Shown here: piece by piece, positions 26,723 through 35,268 of the stretch
Numbering within the stretch: position 1 is the stretch's first letter
Layout: every line of letters starts with the position of its first letter
NCBI GenBank assembly: GCA_041392475.1
Contig: JAWKLZ010000003.1
Coordinates: 455,501-519,500 of the forward strand
Origin: Chitinophagales bacterium
GTDB taxonomy: Bacteria > Bacteroidota > Bacteroidia > Chitinophagales > UBA2359
Length of the DNA stretch: 64,000 bases
Direction: 5' to 3'
Notes under the pieces: model-generated
Database searches by the model: none
The model's input: the letters and a program-made list of their open reading frames with translations, nothing else
What the model was told of the DNA's origin: nothing
Position numbers and translations under genes: made by a program

Positions 26723-28708
26723 ATGAAACTCTCCATCATCATCGTTAGCTACAATGTTGCCTATTTTTTGGAACAGGCATTGCTATCTGTGCGAGCAGCG
26801 ATTGAAGGAAAGTCGTGGGAGGCAGAGGTTTTTGTGGTGGACAATCACTCCAAAGACAACTCCGTAGAACTCGTCCGAAACCAATTTCCCGAAGTACATC
26901 TAATTGCGAATCAAAAAAATACGGGCTTTTCGATGGCCAACAATCAAGCGATTCGATTGGCGAAAGGTGAATACATATTGTTGTTGAATCCTGATACCGT
27001 GGTGGCGGAAGATACCTTTGAGCAGGTGATTGAATTTATGGATGCTCATGCAGATGCGGGTGGTTTGGGGGTAAAAATGATTGACGGGAAAGGAGAATTT
27101 TTGCCCGAATCGAAGCGAGGCTTGCCGAGTCCGAGTGTTGCGTTCTGCAAAATGTTTGGTCTGTCCAAACTGTTTTCCAAATCCCAAACCTTCAATTGGT
27201 ACTATTTGGGGCATTTGGACCCAACCGAAACACAAGAAGTGGAGGTATTGGCGGGGGCGTTTATGTTGATGCGGAAAACGGTGTTGGACGAGGTGGGTTT
27301 GTTGGACGAGACGTTTTTTATGTATGGCGAAGACATTGATTTGTCGTGGCGCATATTGCAGGCGGGCTATAAGAACTACTTTTTTCCATATACACAAATC
27401 ATTCATTACAAAGGAGAAAGCACCAAGAAAGGCAGCCTCAATTATGTGCGGGTGTTTTACAATGCCATGATTATTTTTGCCCAAAAACATTTCAAATCTC
27501 AAAAGGCATGGCTATATATTGCAGGTATCAAAGTGGCGATTTATCTACATGCTGCTTTGACTTTGCTTCAAAATTTTTTGGGACGTGCCATCGTACCGAT
27601 TGCAGATGCAGTGGTGATGTATGGAGGAATGTATTGGGTGAAGTATTTTTGGCAAACAAGGATACATTTGAATCCTTATCCATTGGAATATATGCTGGTG
27701 AATGTGCCGATTTATATTGTTATTTGGTTGGCAGCGATTTTTTTCAGTGGAGGTTATGACAAACCTACGCAGCCTTCAAAGATTGTGCGGGGTGTGTTGG
27801 TGGGCAGTGTTTTGATTGCAGCTTTGTATGGATTTTTGCCTGAAGAAATGCGTTTTTCGAGGGGGATGATTTTGTTGGGAACGGCTTGGGCGGCTTTTAC
27901 GACGGTTGGTTGGCGCTTGGCGGTTCATTTTTTGCGAAAGGGTGATTTTCGTTTGGGCGAAACCGTCGAAAAACGGGCGGTTATTGTGGGAGATTTTGAA
28001 GAAGCCAAACGGGTGAAGGCAATTTTGCAGCAAGTGGGTGCAGCTATTGAAGTGATGGGCTATGTGGGTATTGAAGGGAAAAGGAGAGGAGATGAGGCAC
28101 AAATTGAAGAAAAATTACCTTTTTTATCTTCTATTGATGCATTGAAGGAAATGGTGCAAATTTATGGCATTGAAGAAATTATCTTTTGCAGCAAAAGCAT
28201 TTCAGCCAAACAAATCATGCTATGGATGGTGGATTTTGGACAAGAAAAAGACTTCAAAATTGTACCTTCTAATAGCAATAGCATCATCGGCAGCAATTCA
28301 AAAAATACGGCGGGTGACTTATACACAGTGGATGCTTCGCTACTTATGCACCAAAACCGCTACCGCCGCAACAAGCGAATGTTGGATATTTTGTTGTGTA
28401 TCATTGTTTTGGTAGGTTTTCCTGTGTTTTTGTTTTTGGTGGAAAACCGCAAAGGGCTGTGGATAAACTGGTGGAGGGTGTTGATAAATCGCCTTTCTTG
28501 GGTGGCTTATGCACCTGTGTTGGTGCATAAAAGCCAAAAACGCCTTCCAAAAATCAAAAATGGTGTGCTGAATCCTACCGATTTGTTACCAGCATATTCC
28601 TACAATGAAGCTACTCGAAACCGCCTGAATTGGTTGTACGCCAGGGATTACCATACAAGTATGGATTGGAAGATTTTTTGGAAGGGGATACGAAAATTAG
28701 GGAACTAA
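26723..28708 (+). CDS. Fused GT2 glycosyltransferase / membrane / CoA-binding-like protein
   Basis: A 661-residue protein. Residues 1-240 are a GT-A family 2 glycosyltransferase (KLSIIIVSYNVAYFLEQAL; NPDTVV as the DxD-type metal site; FFMYGEDIDLSWRI as the acceptor-side acid), rhamnosyltransferase-like. Then come about four membrane helices (265-400), a Rossmann-like domain (KRAVIVGDFEEAKRVKAIL, about 430-545) like the nucleotide-binding domain of polyprenyl glycosylphosphotransferases, and one more helix after NKRMLDIL. The catalytic part of a sugar phosphotransferase that should follow is missing, so the C-terminus looks like a degenerate initiating transferase. It probably makes a membrane-linked polysaccharide. 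A -7-like TAAATTTG is at 26681-26688. Confidence 0.82.
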   Translation: MKLSIIIVSYNVAYFLEQALLSVRAAIEGKSWEAEVFVVDNHSKDNSVELVRNQFPEVHLIANQKNTGFSMANNQAIRLAKGEYILLLNPDTVVAEDTFEQVIEFMDAHADAGGLGVKMIDGKGEFLPESKRGLPSPSVAFCKMFGLSKLFSKSQTFNWYYLGHLDPTETQEVEVLAGAFMLMRKTVLDEVGLLDETFFMYGEDIDLSWRILQAGYKNYFFPYTQIIHYKGESTKKGSLNYVRVFYNAMIIFAQKHFKSQKAWLYIAGIKVAIYLHAALTLLQNFLGRAIVPIADAVVMYGGMYWVKYFWQTRIHLNPYPLEYMLVNVPIYIVIWLAAIFFSGGYDKPTQPSKIVRGVLVGSVLIAALYGFLPEEMRFSRGMILLGTAWAAFTTVGWRLAVHFLRKGDFRLGETVEKRAVIVGDFEEAKRVKAILQQVGAAIEVMGYVGIEGKRRGDEAQIEEKLPFLSSIDALKEMVQIYGIEEIIFCSKSISAKQIMLWMVDFGQEKDFKIVPSNSNSIIGSNSKNTAGDLYTVDASLLMHQNRYRRNKRMLDILLCIIVLVGFPVFLFLVENRKGLWINWWRVLINRLSWVAYAPVLVHKSQKRLPKIKNGVLNPTDLLPAYSYNEATRNRLNWLYARDYHTSMDWKIFWKGIRKLGN

Positions 28709-28846
28709 GAGTTGAGATGCCAGAATTTTCAAAACTTCTGTTATCTACACAGTTGATGCTACTTATAAATTTTGCAGTTTAGATAAAATAATTTATATTG
28801 CAGACAATGTGCATAATAAATTTTTAAGCCTTATAAATACTCCTTT

Positions 28847-29965
28847 ATGAAAAACTTTTGCTTATTTGTTGTTTTATTTTCCACCTCTTCTTTCATTTTT
28901 GCCCAGAGTGCTGCTGACAAAGAAAAAGCACGAGAATTGGGTATGGAGGCCATCAAAATCATGGATGAAGGTCAAATTGAAAAGTCCATTGAGATGTTGG
29001 AAAAATGTCTTGAGTTGGATCCTGAAAACAGTGCTTACCTCTACGAAATTGGCTATGCCCACGCCATACAAAAGGACTATAAGGGAGCAATAAAAATTGG
29101 GAAACAACTCATCAAAGCCAAAGATAGAGTTGGTCAATACTTTCAGTTTCTCGGCAACAATTATGATTACAACGGACAACCGAAAAAGGCCATCGAAACC
29201 TACGAAGAAGGATTGAAGATTTTTCCCAAAAGCGGGATGCTGCATGTTGAAATGGGTATGATGCAACTACTTCAAAACGATTATGATGCAGCATTGACAT
29301 ATTGGGAACGAGGCATTGCAGTTGATCCTTCGTATGCCCCTAACTACTACCGAACGGCTCAAATATATGCCAAAACCCCAGAACGGCTTTGGGCGGTGAT
29401 GTATGGCGAATTGTTCCGAAATTTAGAGCCTATTTCTGACCGTTCTTTTAGCTTTAGTGAAGATTTGTTCAATGCTTATGATGAATCTATTAACATTACC
29501 TCAGATACTTCTATGTCTGTCAGTTTTGTCCAGAAAATCAATATGACTGTTGAAAGTTTGATGGGCAGTGTAGAAAACATGAAACTTCCTTTTCCCTTGA
29601 CATACGGTGCTATTATGTCTGTTAGTGTGGGATTGCCGTCGCTTACCGACAGTATTGAAAGTGATACTACTGGGCTGACTATCAAAAAATTGAATCAATA
29701 TCGAACTAGTTTTATCAACAATTGGTACGAAAAAGAACACCACAAAGACTACACGAACATCCTGTTTACTTGGCACAAAAAACTGATGGACGAGGGTTAT
29801 TTTGAACCCTACAATTATTGGTTATTCGCAATGGGTGCTCCCGAAGAGTTCAAGACTTATTTTGAAGCGAATGAGGCTGCATTTGATGAATTTTTCAAAT
29901 GGTTTGATGAAAATGCCATAGTTATCAGTGAGGATTATATGTTTCATCGGGTGCAGTATGAATAA
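28847..29965 (+). CDS. Exported TPR protein
   Basis: A 372-residue protein with a signal peptide (MKNFCLFVVLFSTSSFIFAQ). At least four tetratricopeptide repeats occupy residues 25-190 (IEKSIEMLEKCLELDPENSA, AIETYEEGLKIFPKSGMLHV, ALTYWERGIAVDPSYAPNYY). The C-terminal 180 residues form an unassigned domain with the segments EKEHHKDYTNILFTWHKKLM and YNYWLFAMGAPEEFKTYFEA. It would be periplasmic or on the outer membrane. It is terminated by a strong hairpin shared with the convergent exporter operon. Function unknown. Confidence 0.82.
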   Translation: MKNFCLFVVLFSTSSFIFAQSAADKEKARELGMEAIKIMDEGQIEKSIEMLEKCLELDPENSAYLYEIGYAHAIQKDYKGAIKIGKQLIKAKDRVGQYFQFLGNNYDYNGQPKKAIETYEEGLKIFPKSGMLHVEMGMMQLLQNDYDAALTYWERGIAVDPSYAPNYYRTAQIYAKTPERLWAVMYGELFRNLEPISDRSFSFSEDLFNAYDESINITSDTSMSVSFVQKINMTVESLMGSVENMKLPFPLTYGAIMSVSVGLPSLTDSIESDTTGLTIKKLNQYRTSFINNWYEKEHHKDYTNILFTWHKKLMDEGYFEPYNYWLFAMGAPEEFKTYFEANEAAFDEFFKWFDENAIVISEDYMFHRVQYE

Positions 29966-29979
29966 GATTAGAGAGCTGA

Positions 29980-30010
29980 GATTACAGAAGTTTTTGGAAC
30001 TTCTGTAATC
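29980..30010. terminator. Bidirectional terminator, member of a repeated palindrome family
   Basis: A 13-bp stem (GATTACAGAAGTT with its complement) and a 5-nt loop between the convergent TPR gene and the HlyD-type gene. The core GAAGTTTnnnAACTTC recurs at 28721-28740, 34701-34731, 39838-39866 and 57920-57950. Confidence 0.8.
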
Positions 30011-30037
30011 TGTAGAGATAAACTTATGGAAATGAAT

Positions 30038-31333
30038 CTACTGCGTCAATTCAATAAACTGCTCCAAAATCCGCTCCATCACCGTAGCGTCTTTGGTGAT
30101 GATTTCGGCAGTTCCTGTCATATCTTGTTTAAAAACAAGTGTATCATTGAAGGTGGTAATCAATCCTTTTGACAATTCGATTTCGGTGCGGTACATATTG
30201 TCACGAGGAATGGGGTCAATGGTAGCAATTTTGCCCTTCAATAGACCAAACTTACTGTGTGGGTAGCCATCGAGTTTGATGTTCACATCTTGGTCGGTTT
30301 CGACTTTGCCCAATCCCATGGCTTCCAAATGCACCAAAGCGAAAATTTTGCCTGCATTTTTGGGAACGATGGTGAGGATTTCTTCTCCTGATTGAACCGT
30401 TTTTTGTTCCTTTGAAGTAGGTGGTACAGAGGCTTTTCCACTCACGGGGGCTTTCACGATAAAGGTGACTTCCCATGCTTCAAGCTCACCTTTTAGGCTA
30501 TTGAGTGTGGTGGTGATATTGGATTCCAATTGCAGTTTGCGGAGGTCGCTATCAGAAGAATAAGTGACGATTTGGGTTTCGAGCGAAGCGATTTGGGAAT
30601 TGTATTGCTGTTGCTGCATTTTGATGTTTTCTGCCATTCGCTTTTGTTGTAGCCAACGACTGCGCTCTGCTTCTGCTTCCATTTTCGAGACATCACCGCT
30701 GTCTGCCAGCGTTTCATAGCGATCCATGTTTTTTTTGATAAGCGCAATGTCCTCTTGAATCAATTGGTATTGACGATTCATATCATCTCGAAGTTTTTTG
30801 TAATTTTCAATTTCTTCTTCAATCGCTTCTTTCCTTTTCTTATTGGTTTTGAGCTGCGCCCAATCTTGGTAGTCACTGATGCCCTTCAACAATTGAGAAT
30901 ACGTAGTTTGCAGATTTCCTAACCCTTTGATGGATGGTTTTGAAGCAGTACTGAAAGCTGTTACCTTGAGTTTTTCCCAAGCATTGACCTGTTTTTGCAG
31001 CTTCAAAAAAGCCTCATAAGTCGTGGGATTGTCTATCACCGCTAAGACCTCGTCTTTCTGTACTTCGTCGCCATCTTCAATCTTTAGGTTGGTCAATTTG
31101 CCATTGGTGCGGGCAATGACGGCAGTAGGTGGGGATTGAGTGGTCAAAGCTGCTCGACCATACACAATGTCAGGGTATTGGACATAAGCTGCCATACCAA
31201 ATAACATCGCTACTACCACAAAAATGACGGTGATGCCCCATCGAATGATCCATCGTGGGATGTAGCTCAATATGGCTTGTACTTCGTCGCTGCGAATTTG
31301 TATGCGGTTCAGTTCTTGTGCTTCTGTACTCAC
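30038..31333 (-). CDS. HlyD-family periplasmic adaptor of a peptide exporter
   Basis: A 431-residue membrane-fusion protein. It has a cytoplasmic N-terminus, one membrane helix at about residues 33-51 (ITVIFVVVAMLFGMAAYV), a lipoyl/barrel-sandwich half (GKLTNLKIEDGDEVQKDEVL), a long coiled-coil hairpin (about 100-275) and the second barrel half with VKAPVSGKASVPP and QSGEEILTIVP. It bridges the inner-membrane ABC exporter to an outer-membrane channel. Its cognate exporter is the intact C39 transporter at 32264-34588, from which it is separated by an intervening Uma2 gene. A second, diverged pair is encoded at 49266-52728. Confidence 0.9.
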   Translation of the reverse strand: MSTEAQELNRIQIRSDEVQAILSYIPRWIIRWGITVIFVVVAMLFGMAAYVQYPDIVYGRAALTTQSPPTAVIARTNGKLTNLKIEDGDEVQKDEVLAVIDNPTTYEAFLKLQKQVNAWEKLKVTAFSTASKPSIKGLGNLQTTYSQLLKGISDYQDWAQLKTNKKRKEAIEEEIENYKKLRDDMNRQYQLIQEDIALIKKNMDRYETLADSGDVSKMEAEAERSRWLQQKRMAENIKMQQQQYNSQIASLETQIVTYSSDSDLRKLQLESNITTTLNSLKGELEAWEVTFIVKAPVSGKASVPPTSKEQKTVQSGEEILTIVPKNAGKIFALVHLEAMGLGKVETDQDVNIKLDGYPHSKFGLLKGKIATIDPIPRDNMYRTEIELSKGLITTFNDTLVFKQDMTGTAEIITKDATVMERILEQFIELTQ

Positions 31334-31347
31334 TTTTTTTTGTTAAT

Positions 31348-31395
31348 GTTTTGGGGTGTTGATGTTTTGATGTGTTGGTGTTTTGGGGTGTTAAT
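31348..31395. repeat. Three imperfect 16-bp tandem repeats
   Basis: GTTTTGGGGTGTTGAT, GTTTTGATGTGTTGGT and GTTTTGGGGTGTTAAT follow each other directly between the Uma2 and HlyD genes. The array lies just upstream of the HlyD start and may affect its expression. Confidence 0.8.
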
Positions 31396-31416
31396 GTACT
31401 ATAGCCATGCAACAAT

Positions 31417-32046
31417 TCAACCATTAAACAACTCCCCTTGAATCCCTTGCCCTTCTGGAAAATCCACATATTCGTAAATATCTGCCAAAGCTATTTCACA
31501 ATCAATGGACTCCAAATAAATTTTTTCCTCCAATCCATAAGCAAATCGCATCGTCCAATCCTTTCGCCCTGTTCCTTGTTCGGTTTTGCGGTGATAGGCA
31601 TGAACCACAGGTTGGTCTTGTTCGATTAATACATATTCCACAAAAGAAGGCAGCGAAATGTACTTTTTGAATTTCTTTCCTCTATCGTAAGATGCAGTGC
31701 TTTCTGATAAAACTTCTATAATCAACAAAGGGTTTTTGATTGCATCTTTGCCTTTCATCTCCAATTCTCCACAAATCACCATTGCATCGGGATAGACAAA
31801 CGAATTGTATTTTTCGATGTGTATTTTTAGTTCACTTCCCGAAACTCTACATTTGCTTCCTTTTGCTTTCAAAGCATTGCGTAGGGCAGAAACGGTACTG
31901 CTTCCTATAAAAGCGTGATTAGGCGTTCCTCCTGACATGGCAAAAATTTGTCCATTCTCATATTCGTGCTTTGCTTCTGATTTTTCTTCAAAAGCCAAAT
32001 ATTCTTCAATGCTTATGTATTGTTCCTTTAATTTTACTGCTGACAT
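31417..32046 (-). CDS. Uma2-family (DUF820) PD-(D/E)XK protein
   Basis: A 209-residue protein of the Uma2 family. The N-terminus has YISIEEYLAFEEKSEAKHEY and the nuclease-like core holds SFVYPDAMVICGELE, then NPLLIIEVLSESTASYDRGK with the Asp and Glu-x-x of a PD-(D/E)XK site. These proteins multiply in Cyanobacteria and Bacteroidota and are suspected mobile or toxin-like nucleases, but no substrate is established. It separates the C39 ABC exporter from its HlyD adaptor, genes that are normally adjacent, and looks like a later insertion. Confidence 0.88.
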   Translation of the reverse strand: MSAVKLKEQYISIEEYLAFEEKSEAKHEYENGQIFAMSGGTPNHAFIGSSTVSALRNALKAKGSKCRVSGSELKIHIEKYNSFVYPDAMVICGELEMKGKDAIKNPLLIIEVLSESTASYDRGKKFKKYISLPSFVEYVLIEQDQPVVHAYHRKTEQGTGRKDWTMRFAYGLEEKIYLESIDCEIALADIYEYVDFPEGQGIQGELFNG

Positions 32047-32099
32047 ATTTTTTGTGTTTTAGGGGTTAACATTGAACTGAATGTGATGGTTTTAAGAAA

Positions 32100-32240
32100 A
32101 CTTTGCCAACAATTTCCAATTTTGGCAACAGTTGAGGTATAGATTCCTACGCCCCCCCCAATTCCTGTTCCCATCCTCCGTTCAACTGTTGACAAGGTTT
32201 TGCAACCGTTGTCAAAGTTTCACTCCATACAAGAAAAATT
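32100..32240. other. Palindrome-rich spacer between exporter and Uma2 gene
   Basis: The gap holds two inverted repeats: TTGCCAA...TTGGCAA (32103-32128), and TTGACAAGGTT...AACCGTTGTCAA (32189-32215, one-base bulge). There is also a C9 tract (32152-32159 region), and the motif CCCCAATTCCTGTT occurs twice (about 32157 and 32250). Either hairpin could end transcription from the exporter gene, but neither has a clear T-run. Confidence 0.5.
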
Positions 32241-32263
32241 CCTCCGAAACCCCAATTCCTGTT

Positions 32264-34588
32264 TCAATTTCCCAACTCCAACTGATTCTTTACCAGCGTA
32301 TAATAATTTCCCCGTTTCGCCACCAGTTCCTCATGCGTTCCCAACTCCACCAATTCACCCGCCTCCAAAACCACAATTTGGTCGGCATTCTGTACGGTAC
32401 TCAATCGGTGTGCCACAATCACCACCGTTCTGCCCTTGTAAAACTCCTCCAAATTCTCCATGATGATGCGCTCATTTTTCGCATCCAAAGCACTTGTCGC
32501 CTCATCGAAGAAAATGTAGTCGGGATTTTTGTAAATCGCTCGGGCAATCAAAATGCGCTGTTTTTGACCGCCACTCAAACCTACTCCTTCTTGTCCAATT
32601 TTGGTATTGTAGCCCAAAGGCAAACCTTCAATAAACTGCTGGATATTAGCCGCTTTTACAGCCTTCAATAACTTGCGTTTGTCAATGATTTCGTCACTTA
32701 CTGCAATGTTGCGGGCGATGCTGTCCGAAAAGATGAAACCATCTTGCATCACCGCCCCACATTTGTCCCGCCACACACGGTTTTCGATGTTGTTCAAACC
32801 AATGTCGCCCAATCGAATTTTTCCTTTGGTCGTGTCGTAAAACTTCAACAATAATTTAACCAAAGTCGTTTTGCCGCTGCCGCTTGTGCCGACAATTGCA
32901 GTGATTTTCTTTTCGGGAATTTGCAGGTTGATGTCCTTCAAAACCATTTCGGATTGAGGTCCACCGTATTGAAAGGATAGGTTTTCGAGGTTCAAATCGC
33001 CTTTTTCGGGAAGAATCGTAATGCCTTTGTTTTCGTCGTCTTCTTCGTCTTTTTGGTTGTGAATTTCGCCCAAACGCTCCAAACTGATTTTGGCATCTTG
33101 ACCCAACTGCAAAAACTGAATCAATTGGGCAATCGGTGCATTCAACTGACCAATGATGTACGAAACTGCCATCATCATCCCCAAGGTCATGTCTCCTGCA
33201 ATAACGGCTGCGGCTGCAATGAAGGTAATCAGAATATTCTTGACCTCATTGAAGACCAAAGCCCCAATCTGTTGGTACTGCTCCAACTTCAAACTGCTTA
33301 CATTCACCTGAAACAAAGCCGCTTGTATTTTTTCCCACTCCCATCGTTTTTGCTTTTCGTAGTTGTTCAATTTGATTTCCTGCATTCCCGTCACCAACTG
33401 AATTAAGCTGCTTTGATTGGCTGCCAATTGGTCGAAACGCTTGAAATCCAACTCCCGTCTTTTTTTCAAAAAGAAGGCTACCCAAGCAATGTGCAAAATG
33501 CTGCCGCCCAAGAATACGGCAAAAATGACCCAGTTGTAAATCGCCAAAACGACTCCAAAGACAATCAGGTTAATCATCGAAAAAAGTGTGTTGAGGGAAG
33601 AATTGGTCAGAAAATTTTCGATGCGCTTGTGGTCATTGATGCGCTGCAAAAGGTCGCCAATCATTTTGGTATCGAAAAAACCTATCGGGAGTTTCATCAG
33701 CTTAATCAAGAAGTCCGAAATCAGCGAAATGTTGATGCGGGTGCTGATGTGCAGCAATATCCATGAGCGAATGAACTCAACGGCTGTCCGTCCTCCAAAA
33801 AGCATCAATTGGGCTATGAGGATGAGATAGACAAAGTTGATGTCTTGATTGTTGATACCGATGTCGACAACTGCCTGTGTCAAAAACGGGAATACCAATT
33901 GCAGCAAACTCCCCAACAAAAGCCCCAAAACCAATTGCAGAATATAGGCTTTGTATTTGCCGAGATAGCGAAATAGGAAGCCAAAACTCTGTTTGTCAAT
34001 TTTTTCGTCATCTGCCTTGAAAAATTCGGGTGTTGTGTCCAACAACATCAATATCCCTGCATCGGAAGAAGTGTTGTCAAAATTGTAGTTGCTGAAAAAA
34101 TGGTCGAGGTGTTTTCCCAATTTTTCTTTGTTCATTGGGAATTTGATGCCTTTTTGGTCGAAGTACTCTTGGAGTGTGGGTAAAAGTTCTTGAGCATTTG
34201 CGCTGTCTTTGGTCGAAATCCAACCCTTCAAAAATTCTTCTTTGCTATATTGAACCAGCCCAAAAGCGGGGTCGGCTACATAAACGGTGTCGCCCTTGAT
34301 TTTATAAACGACCACAAAGTGCAACTGCTTCCAGTGAGCAATGCAAGGAAGTGGTACTTCTTCCTTCAATTGTTTGAAGCTCAATCGAACGGCTAAGGTC
34401 TGCAATCCAATATTTTCGGCTGCATCGCTGATGCCCATCAAGGACACCCCTTCCCTATCTATGTGGCTTTTTTCTCGCAGTGTTTGCAGTGAATAGTGTT
34501 TGCCGTAGTATTTGGCTATCATCCGTAGGCAGGTTGGACCGCAGTCCATTGCATCGAGTTGTTTGTAGAATGGGAATTTTTGGGGCAT
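32264..34588 (-). CDS. C39-peptidase ABC exporter (bacteriocin/RiPP transporter)
   Basis: A 774-residue peptidase-containing ABC transporter. The N-terminal C39 domain has an intact catalytic site: Cys in LDAMDCGPTCLRMI, His in HWKQLHFVVVYK and Asp in VYVADPAFG. A six-helix membrane domain follows (about 190-500), then an ATPase with Walker A GTSGSGKTT, signature LSGGQKQR and Walker B YIFFDEATSALD. It cleaves GG leaders and exports the mature peptide. It is preceded by the palindromic terminator at 34701-34731 and ends the cassette array. Its first 240 bases and upstream 110 bases are the sequence found as decayed copies in repeats R1-R4. Confidence 0.96.
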   Translation of the reverse strand: MPQKFPFYKQLDAMDCGPTCLRMIAKYYGKHYSLQTLREKSHIDREGVSLMGISDAAENIGLQTLAVRLSFKQLKEEVPLPCIAHWKQLHFVVVYKIKGDTVYVADPAFGLVQYSKEEFLKGWISTKDSANAQELLPTLQEYFDQKGIKFPMNKEKLGKHLDHFFSNYNFDNTSSDAGILMLLDTTPEFFKADDEKIDKQSFGFLFRYLGKYKAYILQLVLGLLLGSLLQLVFPFLTQAVVDIGINNQDINFVYLILIAQLMLFGGRTAVEFIRSWILLHISTRINISLISDFLIKLMKLPIGFFDTKMIGDLLQRINDHKRIENFLTNSSLNTLFSMINLIVFGVVLAIYNWVIFAVFLGGSILHIAWVAFFLKKRRELDFKRFDQLAANQSSLIQLVTGMQEIKLNNYEKQKRWEWEKIQAALFQVNVSSLKLEQYQQIGALVFNEVKNILITFIAAAAVIAGDMTLGMMMAVSYIIGQLNAPIAQLIQFLQLGQDAKISLERLGEIHNQKDEEDDENKGITILPEKGDLNLENLSFQYGGPQSEMVLKDINLQIPEKKITAIVGTSGSGKTTLVKLLLKFYDTTKGKIRLGDIGLNNIENRVWRDKCGAVMQDGFIFSDSIARNIAVSDEIIDKRKLLKAVKAANIQQFIEGLPLGYNTKIGQEGVGLSGGQKQRILIARAIYKNPDYIFFDEATSALDAKNERIIMENLEEFYKGRTVVIVAHRLSTVQNADQIVVLEAGELVELGTHEELVAKRGNYYTLVKNQLELGN

Positions 34589-34700
34589 TTTTTAGATTGA
34601 TAGTTGCTGTATTCAAGCCTTACTGTTCAATTTTGATACCAAAGTTTTTTGGGGGGATTTGGTGGTAGGATAAAGGTAGGGAATTTTTGGGATATAAACA

Positions 34701-34731
34701 GAAAACGGAAGTTTTGGAAACTTCCGTTTTC
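34701..34731 (-). terminator. Terminator after the SPASM fragment, upstream of the C39 exporter
   Basis: A 14-bp stem (GAAAACGGAAGTTT and complement) with a 3-nt loop, immediately after the stop codon of the SPASM fragment on the minus strand. It belongs to the GAAGTTT palindrome family. The exporter probably has its own promoter between here and 34588. Confidence 0.8.
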
Positions 34732-34733
34732 TC

Positions 34734-35078
34734 TTACATAACAGTTGCTTCTTTAGGCATATCTGCCCAAGTTGCAGTATAAGGGTCATAAGGGCAGGCT
34801 ATCTTGTGGTACCATTCTTGTTTTTCTTCGTCCCAAAGTGGTTCTCTGGAATCTACACACATATAGCGAAATTCACAATCTCGGCAAATTCGGGTATCGT
34901 CTTTTCGGACAAACCAAAGGTCTTTGAATCCTGGTTTGTCGATGGCTTCTTGTAGAGTAGTATTTTTGATATTGCCAAAGGAACGGTCTAAGGATGGGCA
35001 GTTTTTGATGTTTCCTTCGGTGTCGATGCTGATTTTTCGATTGAAGTAGGTAGTGCCTGAACGGAAACTCTCAATCAT
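34734..35078 (-). pseudogene. gwsS: GwsS SPASM domain fragment (grasp-with-spasm peptide maturase)
   Basis: A 114-residue open frame equal to only the C-terminal third of the radical SAM-like SPASM maturases of grasp-with-spasm systems. It begins at the family motif TTYFNRKISIDTEGNIKNCP, continues with SLDRSFGNIKNTTLQEAI, and carries the cluster-binding cysteines in CRDCEFRYMC and a late ACPYDPYTATW. The N-terminal part (roughly 230 residues) is missing; the frame is closed by a stop seven codons upstream of the ATG. Without it, peptide modification is unlikely. It follows the S41 peptidase gene and precedes the intact exporter. Confidence 0.75.
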
Positions 35079-35268
35079 TTGACTATCAAAACATAACTAA
35101 TTGTTTAAACAAGCGAACTTTTTGCCTATATTTCACGAAGATTCTATATTCTTGTAATAACTTGTTCCTAATTCATTAGGAATTTATTGGTATTCTTGAA
35201 AATCCAAAAAAGTTCAAATGATTTTTTGCATCCAATAGTTTGATTGTGAACTCCTTGCAAGATTCCGT

